Part shown: positions 18,253-28,836 of the stretch, piece by piece
Numbering within the stretch: the first letter of the stretch is position 1
Layout of the letters: the number at the start of each line of letters is the position of its first letter
Assembly: GCA_028291265.1 (NCBI GenBank)
Contig: JAQGIK010000095.1
Span: 1 to 64,000 of the forward strand
Length of the DNA stretch: 64,000 nt
Source of the DNA: Caulobacter sp.
Lineage (GTDB): Bacteria; Pseudomonadota; Alphaproteobacteria; Caulobacterales; Caulobacteraceae
Direction: 5' to 3'
Made by a program: the position numbers and the translations under genes
Notes under the pieces: generated by a model
Told to the model about the DNA's origin: nothing
Database searches by the model: none
The model's input: the letters and a program-made list of their open reading frames with translations, nothing else

Positions 18253-18545
18253 CCCGCCCCTCCAGGATCGGCGCCGCCGAGGCGCTCAAGTCCCTGCCCC
18301 AGTGGAAGGCCGCCGACGGGACGCGCGACGCCATCGTCCGCACCTTCGCCTTCAAGGACTTCAACGCCGCCTTCGGCTTCATGACCCGCATCGCCTTGGC
18401 GGCCGAGAAGCTCGACCACCATCCCGAATGGTTCAATGTCTACAACCGGGTCGAGGTGCTGCTCAGCACCCACGACGCCGACGGCGTGACCAGCCTGGAC
18501 GTCACCCTCGCCGGGATCATGGACGAGGCCGCCGCCGCCCTCTAA
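18249..18545 (+). CDS. 4a-hydroxytetrahydrobiopterin dehydratase
   Basis: [50 protein letters not shown] is the PCD signature. Confidence 0.93.
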   Translation: MTRPSRIGAAEALKSLPQWKAADGTRDAIVRTFAFKDFNAAFGFMTRIALAAEKLDHHPEWFNVYNRVEVLLSTHDADGVTSLDVTLAGIMDEAAAAL

Positions 18546-18548
18546 CGA

Positions 18549-18564
18549 TTGTTCGAAAGAACAA
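18549..18564. other. Hairpin TTGTTC-GAAA-GAACAA just upstream of the SDR ribosome binding site
   Basis: Perfect 6-bp inverted repeat with GNRA-type loop, adjacent to CGGAGGG. Confidence 0.5.
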
Positions 18565-18578
18565 CGGAGGGACGATCC

Positions 18579-19364
18579 ATGGCTTCGACTTCGGGCCGCG
18601 TGGCCGGCAAGAAGGCTTTCATCACCGGCGGCGCGCAGGGCCTCGGGGCCGGCGCCGCGCGTCGGCTGGCCGAGGAGGGCGCGACCGTCGCCCTGGCCGA
18701 TCTCAATCTCGAAGGCGCTCAAGGCATCGCCGACGAACTGAACGCCGCCCATGGACGGGGCACGGCCTACGCCTACCAGATGAACGTCACCGATGAGCAG
18801 GGCTGGATCGACACGCTGGAGCGAGCCAACGCCGACATGGGCGGCATCTCGGTGCTGCTCAACAACGCCGGCATCAGCCGCGGCGGGGCCATCGAGGACT
18901 GCAGCCTGGAGGACTTCCGGGCCGTGATGAGCGTCAACGTCGACAGCGTCTTCCTGGGGGCCAAACACGCCATCAAATACCTGCGCGACAACCAGCCGGG
19001 CTCGATCGTCAACATCAGCTCGATCGCCGGCCTGATCGCCAACCACAATGGCCCGGCCTACAACGCCTCCAAGGCGGCGGTCTGGCTGCTCAGCAAGAAC
19101 ATCGCCCTCTACTGCGCCAAGCAGAAGATCGACGTGCGCTCCAACTCCATCCACCCGACCTTCATCGACACCCCCATCCTCGACCCGATCCGCCAGCGGT
19201 TCGGCAAGGAGGAGGGCGAGGCCAAGCTCGGCCGGCAGGTGCCGCTCGGCCGTATCGGCACGCCGAAGGACATCGCCGACGCCGTGCTCTACCTGGCCTC
19301 GGACGAAAGCCGCTTCATGACCGGCGCCGAGCTGAAGCTGGACGGCGGCATTTCGGCGATGTGA
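18579..19364 (+). CDS. SDR family oxidoreductase
   Basis: TGGAQGLGAGAARRLAEEG, NNAGISRGG, YNASKAAVWLLSKN. Confidence 0.93.
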   Translation: MASTSGRVAGKKAFITGGAQGLGAGAARRLAEEGATVALADLNLEGAQGIADELNAAHGRGTAYAYQMNVTDEQGWIDTLERANADMGGISVLLNNAGISRGGAIEDCSLEDFRAVMSVNVDSVFLGAKHAIKYLRDNQPGSIVNISSIAGLIANHNGPAYNASKAAVWLLSKNIALYCAKQKIDVRSNSIHPTFIDTPILDPIRQRFGKEEGEAKLGRQVPLGRIGTPKDIADAVLYLASDESRFMTGAELKLDGGISAM

Positions 19365-19772
19365 TCAGTTGACCAGGATCGTCCCGACCAGGAGCTTGGC
19401 GCCCGGCTTGCCGAGGACGCGGTCGGTCTCGCGCTGGAACCTGGCGGCCAGGTAGTCGGCGTCGGGCGGCGTCGCGGCCGGCAGGCCCGAGGCGTAGATC
19501 TGCAGGACCTGGGCGTAGGCGGCCCGCAGGCGCGGGGCCGAGGCGGCGGCCAGGTCGCGCAGGTGTTCGTTGGCGACGTCGACCCCGACCTCCATGGTCA
19601 TCACGCCCCGGCTGCCGTTGCGGCGGACGATGGAGGCTGTCAGGGTCTGGATCTGGATGTAGCTGAGGCCGCCGCCCTTCTTCTTCTCAGCCCCGTTGGC
19701 CAAGGCGGGGGGCGCCAGCGCGACCGAAGGGGCCAGGGCGACGAGGGCGGCGAGGGCGAGGCGGCGATCCAT
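19365..19772 (-). CDS. Conserved secreted protein, function unclear (weak FliL-like resemblance)
   Basis: Signal peptide; MEVGVDVANEHLRDLAAASAPRLRAAYAQVL. Confidence 0.6.
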   Translation of the reverse strand: MDRRLALAALVALAPSVALAPPALANGAEKKKGGGLSYIQIQTLTASIVRRNGSRGVMTMEVGVDVANEHLRDLAAASAPRLRAAYAQVLQIYASGLPAATPPDADYLAARFQRETDRVLGKPGAKLLVGTILVN

Positions 19773-19780
19773 ACCCGCTC

Positions 19781-19815
19781 ATAAACCCCGCATGGTTTAT
19801 GCGTGATTTACACGC
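19781..19815. promoter_or_regulatory. Two adjacent palindromes in a divergent promoter region
   Basis: ATAAACC-N6-GGTTTAT (19781-19800) immediately followed by GCGTG-N5-CACGC (19801-19815). Confidence 0.45.
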
Positions 19816-19821
19816 AGGTGA

Positions 19822-20891
<1,070 letters not shown>

Positions 20892-20892
<1 letters not shown>

Positions 20893-22046
20893 TGGAAGGC
20901 TTCCTGCCCTATGGTCGCCAGACCATCGAGGAGGACGATATCGCCGCCGTCGCCGAGGCGCTGCGCGGCGATTTCCTGACCACGGGCCCGACGGTCGAGG
21001 CCTTCGAGACCGCCTTCGCGGCCAAGGTCGGGGCCGCTCACGCCGTGGCCTGCTCCAACGGCACCGCCTCGCTGCATCTGGCCATGCTGGCGTTGGGGGT
21101 CGGCCCGGGCGACAGCTGTATCGTCCCCTCGATCACCTTCCTGGCGACCGCGAACTGCGCGGCCTATGTCGGGGCCGAGGTGGTGTTCGCCGATGTCGAC
21201 CAGGACAGCGGGCTGATGACGCCCCAGACCCTGGCCGAGGCGCTGGCCCGGGCCAGTGGCTCAGTGAAGGCGGTGCTGCCCGTGCATCTGCGCGGCGATG
21301 TCTGCGACCTGCCAGGGCTCGCGCGACTGGCGGCGGAGGCCGGGGCGGTGCTGGTCGAGGACGCGCCCCATGCGCTGGGCACGACGATGGATTTCGGCGG
21401 CGGGACCGAGAGGGTCGGTGACTGCCGCCACGGGATCATGGCCAGCTTCTCGTTTCACCCGGTGAAGACCATCGCCACCGGCGAAGGCGGCATGCTGACC
21501 ACCAACGACGCCGACCTGGCCGCGAAGCTGAAGTCCCTGCGCAGCCACGGCATGACCCGGCCGCCGGGGGCCGATCCCTGGGTCTACGAGATGGCCCAGC
21601 CGGGCTTCAACTACCGCCTGCCCGACATCAACTGCGCGCTCGGGCTCTCGCAGCTCGGCAAGCTGGACCGCTTTACCGGCCGCCGGCGGCGGTTGACGGC
21701 CCTTTATGAACAACGCCTGGCCGGGCTGAACGCGGTCACCCTGGCCGAGAGTCCGGCCTGGTCGGACCCGGCCCTGCATCTCCTCACCGTGCTGATCGAC
21801 TTCGAGGCGCTGGGCGTCACGCGGGCCGAGGTCATGGCCCGTCTGTCGGCAGCGGGCATCGGCAGCCAGGTGCACTACATCCCGGTCCACACCCAGCCCT
21901 ACTGGCGGGCCCGCAACGGCGAACTGGACCTGCCCGGCGCCCAGGCCTGGTACGACCGCTGTCTCAGTCTGCCGCTGTATCCGGCCATGGACGACAGCGA
22001 TGTCGAACGGGTGGCGGCGGCGCTGGAAGGCGCGCTCGGCCTCTAG
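20892..22046 (+). CDS. pseC: UDP-4-amino-4,6-dideoxy-N-acetyl-beta-L-altrosamine transaminase PseC-type
   Basis: YGRQTIEEDDIAAVAEALRGDFLTTGPTVEAFE; SFHPVKTIATGEGGMLTTND; starts at the pseB stop. Confidence 0.9.
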
Positions 22047-23170
22047 GTCTTCTTGCCGGTCAGGCGGGCATAGAAGGCGATGGCCCGCTCGGGGTGCCGC
22101 GTGAACAGGAAATAGGCCCCGGTCAGGCCGGCGAAGACGGCCAGCAGCACCGGCTGCGGAACGTCGGCGCGCAGGGCCAGGGCGACCCCGAGGCCCAGAC
22201 TCAGCGACAGGACACAGAGGGTGACGACCACGCCGGTGACCGAAAACCCGCCGTCCAGCATCAGGTGGTGGGCGTGGGTGCGGTCGGCGTGGAAGGGCGA
22301 GCGCCTGTGCAGCAGCCGGCGCACGATCAGCACCAGGCAGTCGATCAGCGGCGGGGCGATCAGGAACGGGGCCAGCACCGGGGTCACCGGATAGATCGGA
22401 TTCTGGGTCAGGCGGAAGGCGGCCCAGGCGATGATCAGGCCCAGATAGGCGCTGCCCGAATTGCCGAGGAAGATGCGGGCCCGCTTGCGCCAGGGCAGGC
22501 GCAGGTTGAAAGCCAGGTAGGCCATCACCGCCCCGGCGATCACGGTCAGGCCAAGGGCCAGGTCGGTGTTGCCGGCGTAGAGCGAGGCAGCGATCAGCAT
22601 GACCAGGGCGCAGACGCACAGGCTGCCCGCCAGCCCGTCGATGCCGTCGGCCATGTTCAGGGCGTTGATCAGCCCGACCGTGGCGATGATGGTGAAGGGC
22701 ACGGAGAGGTAGCCGAGGTCCAGCGGTCCCAGGCCGAAGGCTGGCCCGATGTTGGCCACCCGCACATCGCCGATCAGCACGATGGCCAGGGCCGCCGCGG
22801 TCTGGGCCAGCACCCGGACCGGCCAGGGAATGTCGTAGATGTCGTCCAGCACCCCGATGATCACCAGGATGATGGCGGCGACGCCCAGGCCGACAACCTG
22901 AGGGTTTGGCGGGGTCAGGGCCAGGGCCGGCAGGATGGTGCCGACGGCGATGGCCAGCCCGCCGGTGACCGGCGTCGGGACGGCGTGATCCTTGCGGCCG
23001 CCGGGCTTGTCGACCAGGCCGAGCCTGGCCGCGAACGGCGACAGCAGGAAGACAATGGCGGTGACGGCGCTGAAGCTGGCGACGAAGGCGAGGGCGGCGG
23101 TGCGGAGAAATTCGACCGTCGGAAACACCTGCGAGACACCTCGGATAGATGCGGCGGATTGGGCGACCAC
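22043..23170 (-). CDS. MraY/WecA family undecaprenyl-phosphate glycosyl-1-phosphate transferase
   Basis: Multi-TM; DKPGGRKDHAVPTPVTGGLAI, NALNMADGIDGLAGS, FLGNSGSAYLG, HRRSPFHADRTHAHH. Confidence 0.92.
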   Translation of the reverse strand: MVAQSAASIRGVSQVFPTVEFLRTAALAFVASFSAVTAIVFLLSPFAARLGLVDKPGGRKDHAVPTPVTGGLAIAVGTILPALALTPPNPQVVGLGVAAIILVIIGVLDDIYDIPWPVRVLAQTAAALAIVLIGDVRVANIGPAFGLGPLDLGYLSVPFTIIATVGLINALNMADGIDGLAGSLCVCALVMLIAASLYAGNTDLALGLTVIAGAVMAYLAFNLRLPWRKRARIFLGNSGSAYLGLIIAWAAFRLTQNPIYPVTPVLAPFLIAPPLIDCLVLIVRRLLHRRSPFHADRTHAHHLMLDGGFSVTGVVVTLCVLSLSLGLGVALALRADVPQPVLLAVFAGLTGAYFLFTRHPERAIAFYARLTGKKT

Positions 23171-23507
23171 CGCTACACAGAAGCCTGTCCCTTAGAGGCG
23201 CCGCCGCAAGCTGGCAACCGAGGCGCCGAAAGAAACCCTGTGTCGGGTCGCCTTCATAATATTGAAGAAAACGGCATCTCTGTTGAGGCCGCCCTCCACC
23301 GTTTGGGTCAAACGAGGACAGGTCCGCGACAACACTTGTGCAGTTTCCGCAACAGGCTTTTGGTAACGCTGTTTGCGCCTTGACCTCTCTGGGGTGCGGC
23401 AGGATAACGCACCGTCGGGTGGGCGGGCGTCAAACTTTGAGGGCGCGCGCGTCTCCGCGCGCCCGCAGGTCGGAGTCCGCGAGGGGCTTGGTTTTGGAGT
23501 TGCGGGT

Positions 23508-24305
23508 TTGATCGACCTTCACTGCCACATGGTTCCCGGCATCGACGACGGGGCGCCGGATCTCGAGACGTCGCTGGCCATGGCTCGCTGCGCCGTCGAG
23601 GACGGCATCGAGGTCGTCGCCTGCACGCCGCACATCTTCCCCGGGTTGTACGAGAACACCGGCCCGCAGATCCGCGCGGCGATCGCCGCCCTGCAGGCTG
23701 AACTCGACCGCGAAGAGATCCCGCTGACCCTGACCACCGGCGCCGACGTGCAGCTCTGCGTCGATCTGGTCGCCGGCCTGCGCTCGGGACGGATCCTCAG
23801 CCTCGGCGACACCCGCTACTTCCTGTTCGAACCGCCGCACCACACCGCCCCGCCGCGCATCGAGGACACGGTGTTCGCGGCCATGGCGGCCGGCTACCAC
23901 CCGATCATCACCCACCCCGAGCGGCTGCACTGGATCGAGAGCCACTACGAGACCATGGTCCGCATCGCCAAGGCCGGGGCCTGGATGCAGCTGACCAGTG
24001 GTTCCGTCACCGGCCGCTTCGGCAAACGGCCGCAATACTGGTCGGAGCGCATGCTGGACGAGGGCCTGGTCCACATCCTGGCGACCGACGCCCACAACAT
24101 GAGAAACCGCCGTCCGCTGCTGTCGCCGGCCCGTGACGCGGTCGCCCAGCGGCTGGGCGAGCAGGCGGCCATCGACATGGTCGTCACCCGGCCGCGCGCC
24201 GTTCTCGAGAACCGTCCGCCCTCGATGCTGCCCGACGCCGCCCGCGCCCCCAAGGCGCCGGCGACGGGATTTGGCTTCCTGCGGCGTTTGTTTAAAGCGG
24301 CCTGA
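23508..24305 (+). CDS. CpsB/CapC-type PHP-domain tyrosine-protein phosphatase
   Basis: LIDLHCHMVPGIDDGAPDLETSLAMARCAVEDGIEVVACTPH; ITHPER; LATDAHNMRNR. TTG start with SD GGAG proposed; the ORF extends further upstream. Confidence 0.85.
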   Translation: MIDLHCHMVPGIDDGAPDLETSLAMARCAVEDGIEVVACTPHIFPGLYENTGPQIRAAIAALQAELDREEIPLTLTTGADVQLCVDLVAGLRSGRILSLGDTRYFLFEPPHHTAPPRIEDTVFAAMAAGYHPIITHPERLHWIESHYETMVRIAKAGAWMQLTSGSVTGRFGKRPQYWSERMLDEGLVHILATDAHNMRNRRPLLSPARDAVAQRLGEQAAIDMVVTRPRAVLENRPPSMLPDAARAPKAPATGFGFLRRLFKAA

Positions 24306-24347
24306 CGAGGCTATGATGCGTCAGATTTACGCAGTGGGGAGCAATTC

Positions 24348-25046
24348 ATGATCCGTGCCCTGGTCCTAACGCTGGTCGCCAGCGTGCTGTTGGCCGCTTG
24401 CGTCAACGGCGGCGCCGGCAAGATGGCCGACGGCGCCCTCTACGGCCAGGCCCTGCCGCCGCCCGATGCGACCCGCGCCGTTGTCGGCGCCGAGGAATAC
24501 CGGGTCGGGCCGATGGATACCCTCGATGTCAGCGTCTACCAGGCCCCCGACGTCTCCCGCATCGTCCAGGTCGACGCCGCCGGCCAGATCGGCATGCCGA
24601 TCATCGGCGCGGTTCCCGTCGCGGGAAAGACCGTCAACGAGATCCGCGACGAGCTGACCGTCCGCCTGAAGGCCCGCTACCTGCGCTCGCCGGAAGTCAC
24701 CGTCTCGGTCAAGGAATTCGCCAGCCAGAAGGTCACCGTCGACGGCTCGGTCGGCCAGCCCGGCGTTTACCCGCTGATCGGCAAGACCACCCTGATCCAG
24801 GCTGTCGCCATGGCGCGTGGCGTCAACCGCGAGGCCAACGAAAAGAAGGTGGCCATCTTCCGGATGGTCAACAGCCAGCGGATGGTGGCGGTCTACGACC
24901 TCAACGAGATCCGCACCGGCAAGCTGGCCGACCCGCAGATCTACGCCAACGACGTGGTCTTCGTGGACCGCTCGGGCGGCAAGACCATGTGGCGCGACGT
25001 GATCTCGGCGGTGCCGCTGATCGGCATGTTCGTGCCGGTGCTCTGA
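24348..25046 (+). CDS. Polysaccharide export outer-membrane lipoprotein (Wza family)
   Basis: Lipobox LLAAC; YRVGPMDTLDVSVYQAPDVSRIVQVDAAGQIGMPIIGAVPVAG. Confidence 0.92.
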   Translation: MIRALVLTLVASVLLAACVNGGAGKMADGALYGQALPPPDATRAVVGAEEYRVGPMDTLDVSVYQAPDVSRIVQVDAAGQIGMPIIGAVPVAGKTVNEIRDELTVRLKARYLRSPEVTVSVKEFASQKVTVDGSVGQPGVYPLIGKTTLIQAVAMARGVNREANEKKVAIFRMVNSQRMVAVYDLNEIRTGKLADPQIYANDVVFVDRSGGKTMWRDVISAVPLIGMFVPVL

Positions 25047-25084
25047 TCGCATCGCTGAGGCGTAGAACAGTACAACGGAATAAG

Positions 25085-25109
25085 CGCCGGACCCCGGGAG
25101 GGGCCGGCG
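25085..25109 (+). other. Strong intercistronic RNA hairpin between Wza and BY-kinase genes
   Basis: CGCCGG-A-CCCC-GGGA-GGGG-CCGGCG: 10 bp with one bulge and a GNRA-type loop, 17 nt before the ATG. Confidence 0.6.
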
Positions 25110-25126
25110 GAGGGGCTTGAGAACAG

Positions 25127-27478
25127 ATGAAGCGCGGCGACAACGACGAAACCTGGGACGGCGAACCGGAAGGCCGCACCTACCTGACCACGGCCATGCC
25201 CCGGCCCCTGGTCGTGCGCGGCGGTCGCGGCATGGTCCCCTCGCGGGCCAGCTTCGACGAGCAGCAGGGGATCAACCCCGAGATCAACCTGCTGGCCTAT
25301 TGGCATGTGCTGGTGAAGCACCGGCTGGTCATCGCCGGCGCGGTCGCGGTGATGCTGATCCTCGGCCTGATCTTCACCCTGCTGACGACGCCGATCTATC
25401 GCTCGACCACCATGATCCAGATCGATCGCGAGGTGGCCAGCTACACCGGCATCCAGGAAGTGACGCCGGACGACAGCCGCAACCTGGAATTCTACCAGAC
25501 CATGTACGGCCAGCTGAAGAGCCGCAAGCTGGCCCTGCGGGTGGTGCAGAAGGAAAACCTGGCCAACGACCCGGCCTTCATGAACCAGTCCAAGCCCTCG
25601 GGCTTCAAGGACGGGATCAACAAGCTGCTCGGCCGCAACAAGGGCCCGGCCGCCAACATGACCGCGCCCCTGGCCGCCCGTGAGCGCCAGGCCACCAGCC
25701 TGCTGATGGCCGGCCTTTCCATCGAGCCGGTGCGCAACTCGCGGCTGGTCAAGATCGCCTACGAAAGTCCCGATCCGGCCGTCGCCTCGCGCGTCGCCAA
25801 CCAGTTCGCCAAGCAGTACGTCGGCTTCAACCTCGACCGCCGCTTCGACGCCACCGCCGACGCCCGCGTGGTCCTGCAGGACAAGCTGGCCGAGGCCAAG
25901 ACCAAGCTCGAGGTTTCCGAACGGGCCCTCAACGCCTACGCCACCAGCCAGGGCATCATCAGCGTCACCGCCCCCTCCACGACCGGCGTCCCCGGCGGCG
26001 GCGGGGCCGAACAGACGGCCAGCACCTCGCTGACCGCCACCGACCTGGTGGCGATGAACACCGCGGCCGGCATGGCCAAGAGCGCCCGCATCGCCGCCGA
26101 ACAGAAGTGGCGCCAGGCTCAGTCGGGCGCCCTGATGAGCCTGCCCGAAGTGATGGGCAGCCCGACCATCCAGGCCCTGCGCCAGCAGCAGGCCTCGCTG
26201 AACGGCCAGTACCAGCTGATGCTGACCAAGTTCGTGCCGGAAGCCCCCGAAGTGGTCGCCATCAAGGGCCAGATCGACGAACTGGGCCGCCAGATCAATT
26301 CCGAGGCCGGCAATATCCGCGCCTCGATCCAGCAGCAGTACCAGACCGCCCGCAACACCGAGAGCCAACTCATGGGCCAGGTCTCGGGCCTGAAGTCCGG
26401 CGTCATGGACCTGCGCAACCGCTCGATCCAGTACACCATCCTGCAGCGCGACGTGGACACCAACCGCACCCTCTATGACGGCCTGCTGCAGCGCTTCAAG
26501 GACATCGGCGTCACCGCCGGCGGCGGGGCCAACAACGTCTCGGTCATCGACGACGCGGTGACCCCGCGCAGCCCCTACAAGCCCAACATGCTGATCAACC
26601 TGCTGATCGCGCTGGGCGTCGGCCTGGTGCTCGGCGTCGGCGCCGCCTTCGGTCTGGAAAGCCTCGACGAGACCATCAAGGTGCCCGAGGACATCGAGGG
26701 CAAGCTGGGCATGCCGCTGCTCGGCGCCATCCCGATGCTCGACAAGGGCGTCACGCCCGAAGAGGCCATGGCCGATCCGCGCAGCGCCTTCTCCGAGGCC
26801 TACTACTCGGTGCGCACGGCGCTGCAGTTCTCGACCAACGAGGGCGTGCCCAGGAACATCCTGGTCACCTCGGCCCGGCCCTCGGAAGGCAAGTCGACGA
26901 CCTCGGTGGCCCTGGCCAAGAACTTCGCCAAGCTGGGCATGAACGTGCTGCTGGTCGACAGCGACCTGCGCAACCCGTCCCTGCACCGCACCCTGCGCGC
27001 CGACTCCAGCGCCGGCCTGTCCAACTACCTGACCGGCTCGGCGACCTTGATCGAACTGGCCCAGGCCACCGACCAGCCGAACCTGGCCTTCATCCCCTGT
27101 GGTCCGCTGCCGCCCAACCCGGCCGAACTCTTGGCCGGGGCCCGCATCCGCGCCCTGGTCGCCGAAGCCCAGCAGCACTTCGACCTGCTGGTCATCGACG
27201 GTCCGCCGGTCATGGGCCTGGCCGACGCCCCGCTGCTGGCCTCTTCGGTGGCCGGCACCATCCTGGTCATCGAGGCCGGCACCACCCGCCAGGGCCTGGC
27301 CAAGGCGGCGCTGCGCCGCCTCGACCTCGGCCACGCCCGCATCCTCGGCGCCCTCTTGTCAAAGTTCAGCCTCAAGGCGGCCGGCTACGGCTATGGCTAC
27401 GGCTATGGCTACGGCTACGCCTACAACTACGAATACGGCAACAACGACACCAAGAAGCTGGGCCGTCAAAAGGGCTGA
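25127..27478 (+). CDS. Polysaccharide co-polymerase / tyrosine autokinase (Wzc/BY-kinase family)
   Basis: Wzz N-domain; VTSARPSEGKSTTSVALAKNFAKLG Walker A, VDSDLRNPSLH, LLVIDGPPVMG; C-terminal Tyr cluster. Confidence 0.95.
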   Translation: MKRGDNDETWDGEPEGRTYLTTAMPRPLVVRGGRGMVPSRASFDEQQGINPEINLLAYWHVLVKHRLVIAGAVAVMLILGLIFTLLTTPIYRSTTMIQIDREVASYTGIQEVTPDDSRNLEFYQTMYGQLKSRKLALRVVQKENLANDPAFMNQSKPSGFKDGINKLLGRNKGPAANMTAPLAARERQATSLLMAGLSIEPVRNSRLVKIAYESPDPAVASRVANQFAKQYVGFNLDRRFDATADARVVLQDKLAEAKTKLEVSERALNAYATSQGIISVTAPSTTGVPGGGGAEQTASTSLTATDLVAMNTAAGMAKSARIAAEQKWRQAQSGALMSLPEVMGSPTIQALRQQQASLNGQYQLMLTKFVPEAPEVVAIKGQIDELGRQINSEAGNIRASIQQQYQTARNTESQLMGQVSGLKSGVMDLRNRSIQYTILQRDVDTNRTLYDGLLQRFKDIGVTAGGGANNVSVIDDAVTPRSPYKPNMLINLLIALGVGLVLGVGAAFGLESLDETIKVPEDIEGKLGMPLLGAIPMLDKGVTPEEAMADPRSAFSEAYYSVRTALQFSTNEGVPRNILVTSARPSEGKSTTSVALAKNFAKLGMNVLLVDSDLRNPSLHRTLRADSSAGLSNYLTGSATLIELAQATDQPNLAFIPCGPLPPNPAELLAGARIRALVAEAQQHFDLLVIDGPPVMGLADAPLLASSVAGTILVIEAGTTRQGLAKAALRRLDLGHARILGALLSKFSLKAAGYGYGYGYGYGYAYNYEYGNNDTKKLGRQKG
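27383..27418 (+). repeat. Tandem repeat GGCTAYGGCTAY encoding (GY)6
   Basis: ggctacggctatggctacggctatggctacggctac, three 12-bp units. Confidence 0.85.
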
Positions 27479-27481
27479 TCC

Positions 27482-28768
27482 ATGCCGACGGACGCTCCCG
27501 CCAGTCCGGAACGGGGGCGGCCGATCCTCAGGGTCGTGCCGCCCGCGCCGCCGCAGCCGCCCAGGCGGGCCTTCCCCTGGCGCGACGCGGCCCTGGCCGG
27601 CGTGCTGATGCTCGGGGGCCTTGGCCTTGGCGCCCTGATCGTCCAGCGCTCGGCCTCCGACGCCCTCGCTCTCGAGCATCCGGCCCAGGCCCTCGCCTGG
27701 CGCGCCTCCGACGCCGAGGCCATGGCCCGCCTGGCCGAACGCCGGCTGGAGCAGGGCAAGGCCGAGCCCGCCCGCCGCCTGGCCCTGGCCGCCCTGCGGC
27801 GCGATCCGACCTCGGGATCGGCCTTCCGCACCCTGGCCTTCGCCGCCGACGATGCGGCGGCCCGCGGCCGGCTGATGACCATCGCCGGCGACCGCATGAA
27901 GCGCGACATCCCGGCCGTCAGCTGGCTGGTCGCCGACCGTCTGAAATCCGGCAAGCTGGCCGAGGCGGCCGAACGGGCCGACGGCCTGATGCGCGCCTGG
28001 CCGGTGTCGATGCGCGGGGTGATGACGACCCAGCTGTCACGGCTGGCCGCCCAGCCCGGCGGGGCCGAACTGCTGGCCGCGCGGCTCGACACCGATCCGC
28101 CCTGGCGCTCGGCCTTCCTGATCAACATGGCCAAGTCGGGCGACAATCCCGGCGCCGCCATGACCCTGCTGGCCGCCATGGCCAAGGGCAAGCATCCGCC
28201 CAACGCGGTCGAAACCGGCGCCGTGGTCGGCCGCCTGGTCAAGGACGACCAGTACCAGGCCGCCTTCCTGATCTGGGCCCAGCTGTTGCCGGCCGAAGGC
28301 ATCGCCAACCTCGCCGACCCCTACGACGGCGGCTTCGAGGGCCTGCCCGGCCCGGCGCCGTTCAACTGGCAGTATTTCGACGCCACCGGCGTCATCGCCG
28401 AACCGACGCCGAAACCCGAGGGCGACGGCAAGGCCCTCTACCTGCGCTTCAGCCAGGCCCTGCCGCCCGGCATCCTGGCCCGCCAGCTGCTGGCCCTGGC
28501 GCCGGGCCGCCATGTGCTGAGCGGCCGCTGGAAGGGCGACAACATCGCCCTGGCCCGGCCGCTGGTCTGGGGCTTCCGCTGCGCCGAGCGCAACGCCGCC
28601 ATCGTCGACCCGGGGACCAGCATGTCGGGAACCACGGGCTGGACGACCTTCACCGGCGTCGTGGACGTGCCGGCCGGCTGCGATGCCCAGTGGCTGACCC
28701 TGTCATCGCCGGGGCGTGGGCGGGCGAACGGCGAGGCCTGGTTCGACGATTTGAAGATCACGCGCTAG
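27482..28768 (+). CDS. Hypothetical polysaccharide-locus protein (N-terminal TM, helical repeats, C-terminal beta-rich domain)
   Basis: TM DAALAGVLMLGGLGLGALIV; alpha-rich repeat region; 3 bp after the BY-kinase stop. Confidence 0.7.
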   Translation: MPTDAPASPERGRPILRVVPPAPPQPPRRAFPWRDAALAGVLMLGGLGLGALIVQRSASDALALEHPAQALAWRASDAEAMARLAERRLEQGKAEPARRLALAALRRDPTSGSAFRTLAFAADDAAARGRLMTIAGDRMKRDIPAVSWLVADRLKSGKLAEAAERADGLMRAWPVSMRGVMTTQLSRLAAQPGGAELLAARLDTDPPWRSAFLINMAKSGDNPGAAMTLLAAMAKGKHPPNAVETGAVVGRLVKDDQYQAAFLIWAQLLPAEGIANLADPYDGGFEGLPGPAPFNWQYFDATGVIAEPTPKPEGDGKALYLRFSQALPPGILARQLLALAPGRHVLSGRWKGDNIALARPLVWGFRCAERNAAIVDPGTSMSGTTGWTTFTGVVDVPAGCDAQWLTLSSPGRGRANGEAWFDDLKITR

Positions 28769-28836
28769 GCGATTCGAGGGGGCAGACTTTCAGCGAGGCT
28801 CTCGCCCTCTTAGGATTTGTCGGGCATGGATGAAGC

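Noticed and set aside
24941-27334. 797-aa minus-strand ORF opposite the BY-kinase
   Set aside because: Low-complexity shadow ORF; the plus strand carries clear Wzc motifs.
27383-27418. CRISPR or minisatellite array
   Set aside because: Short coding tandem repeat without spacers; better explained as a Gly-Tyr tail.
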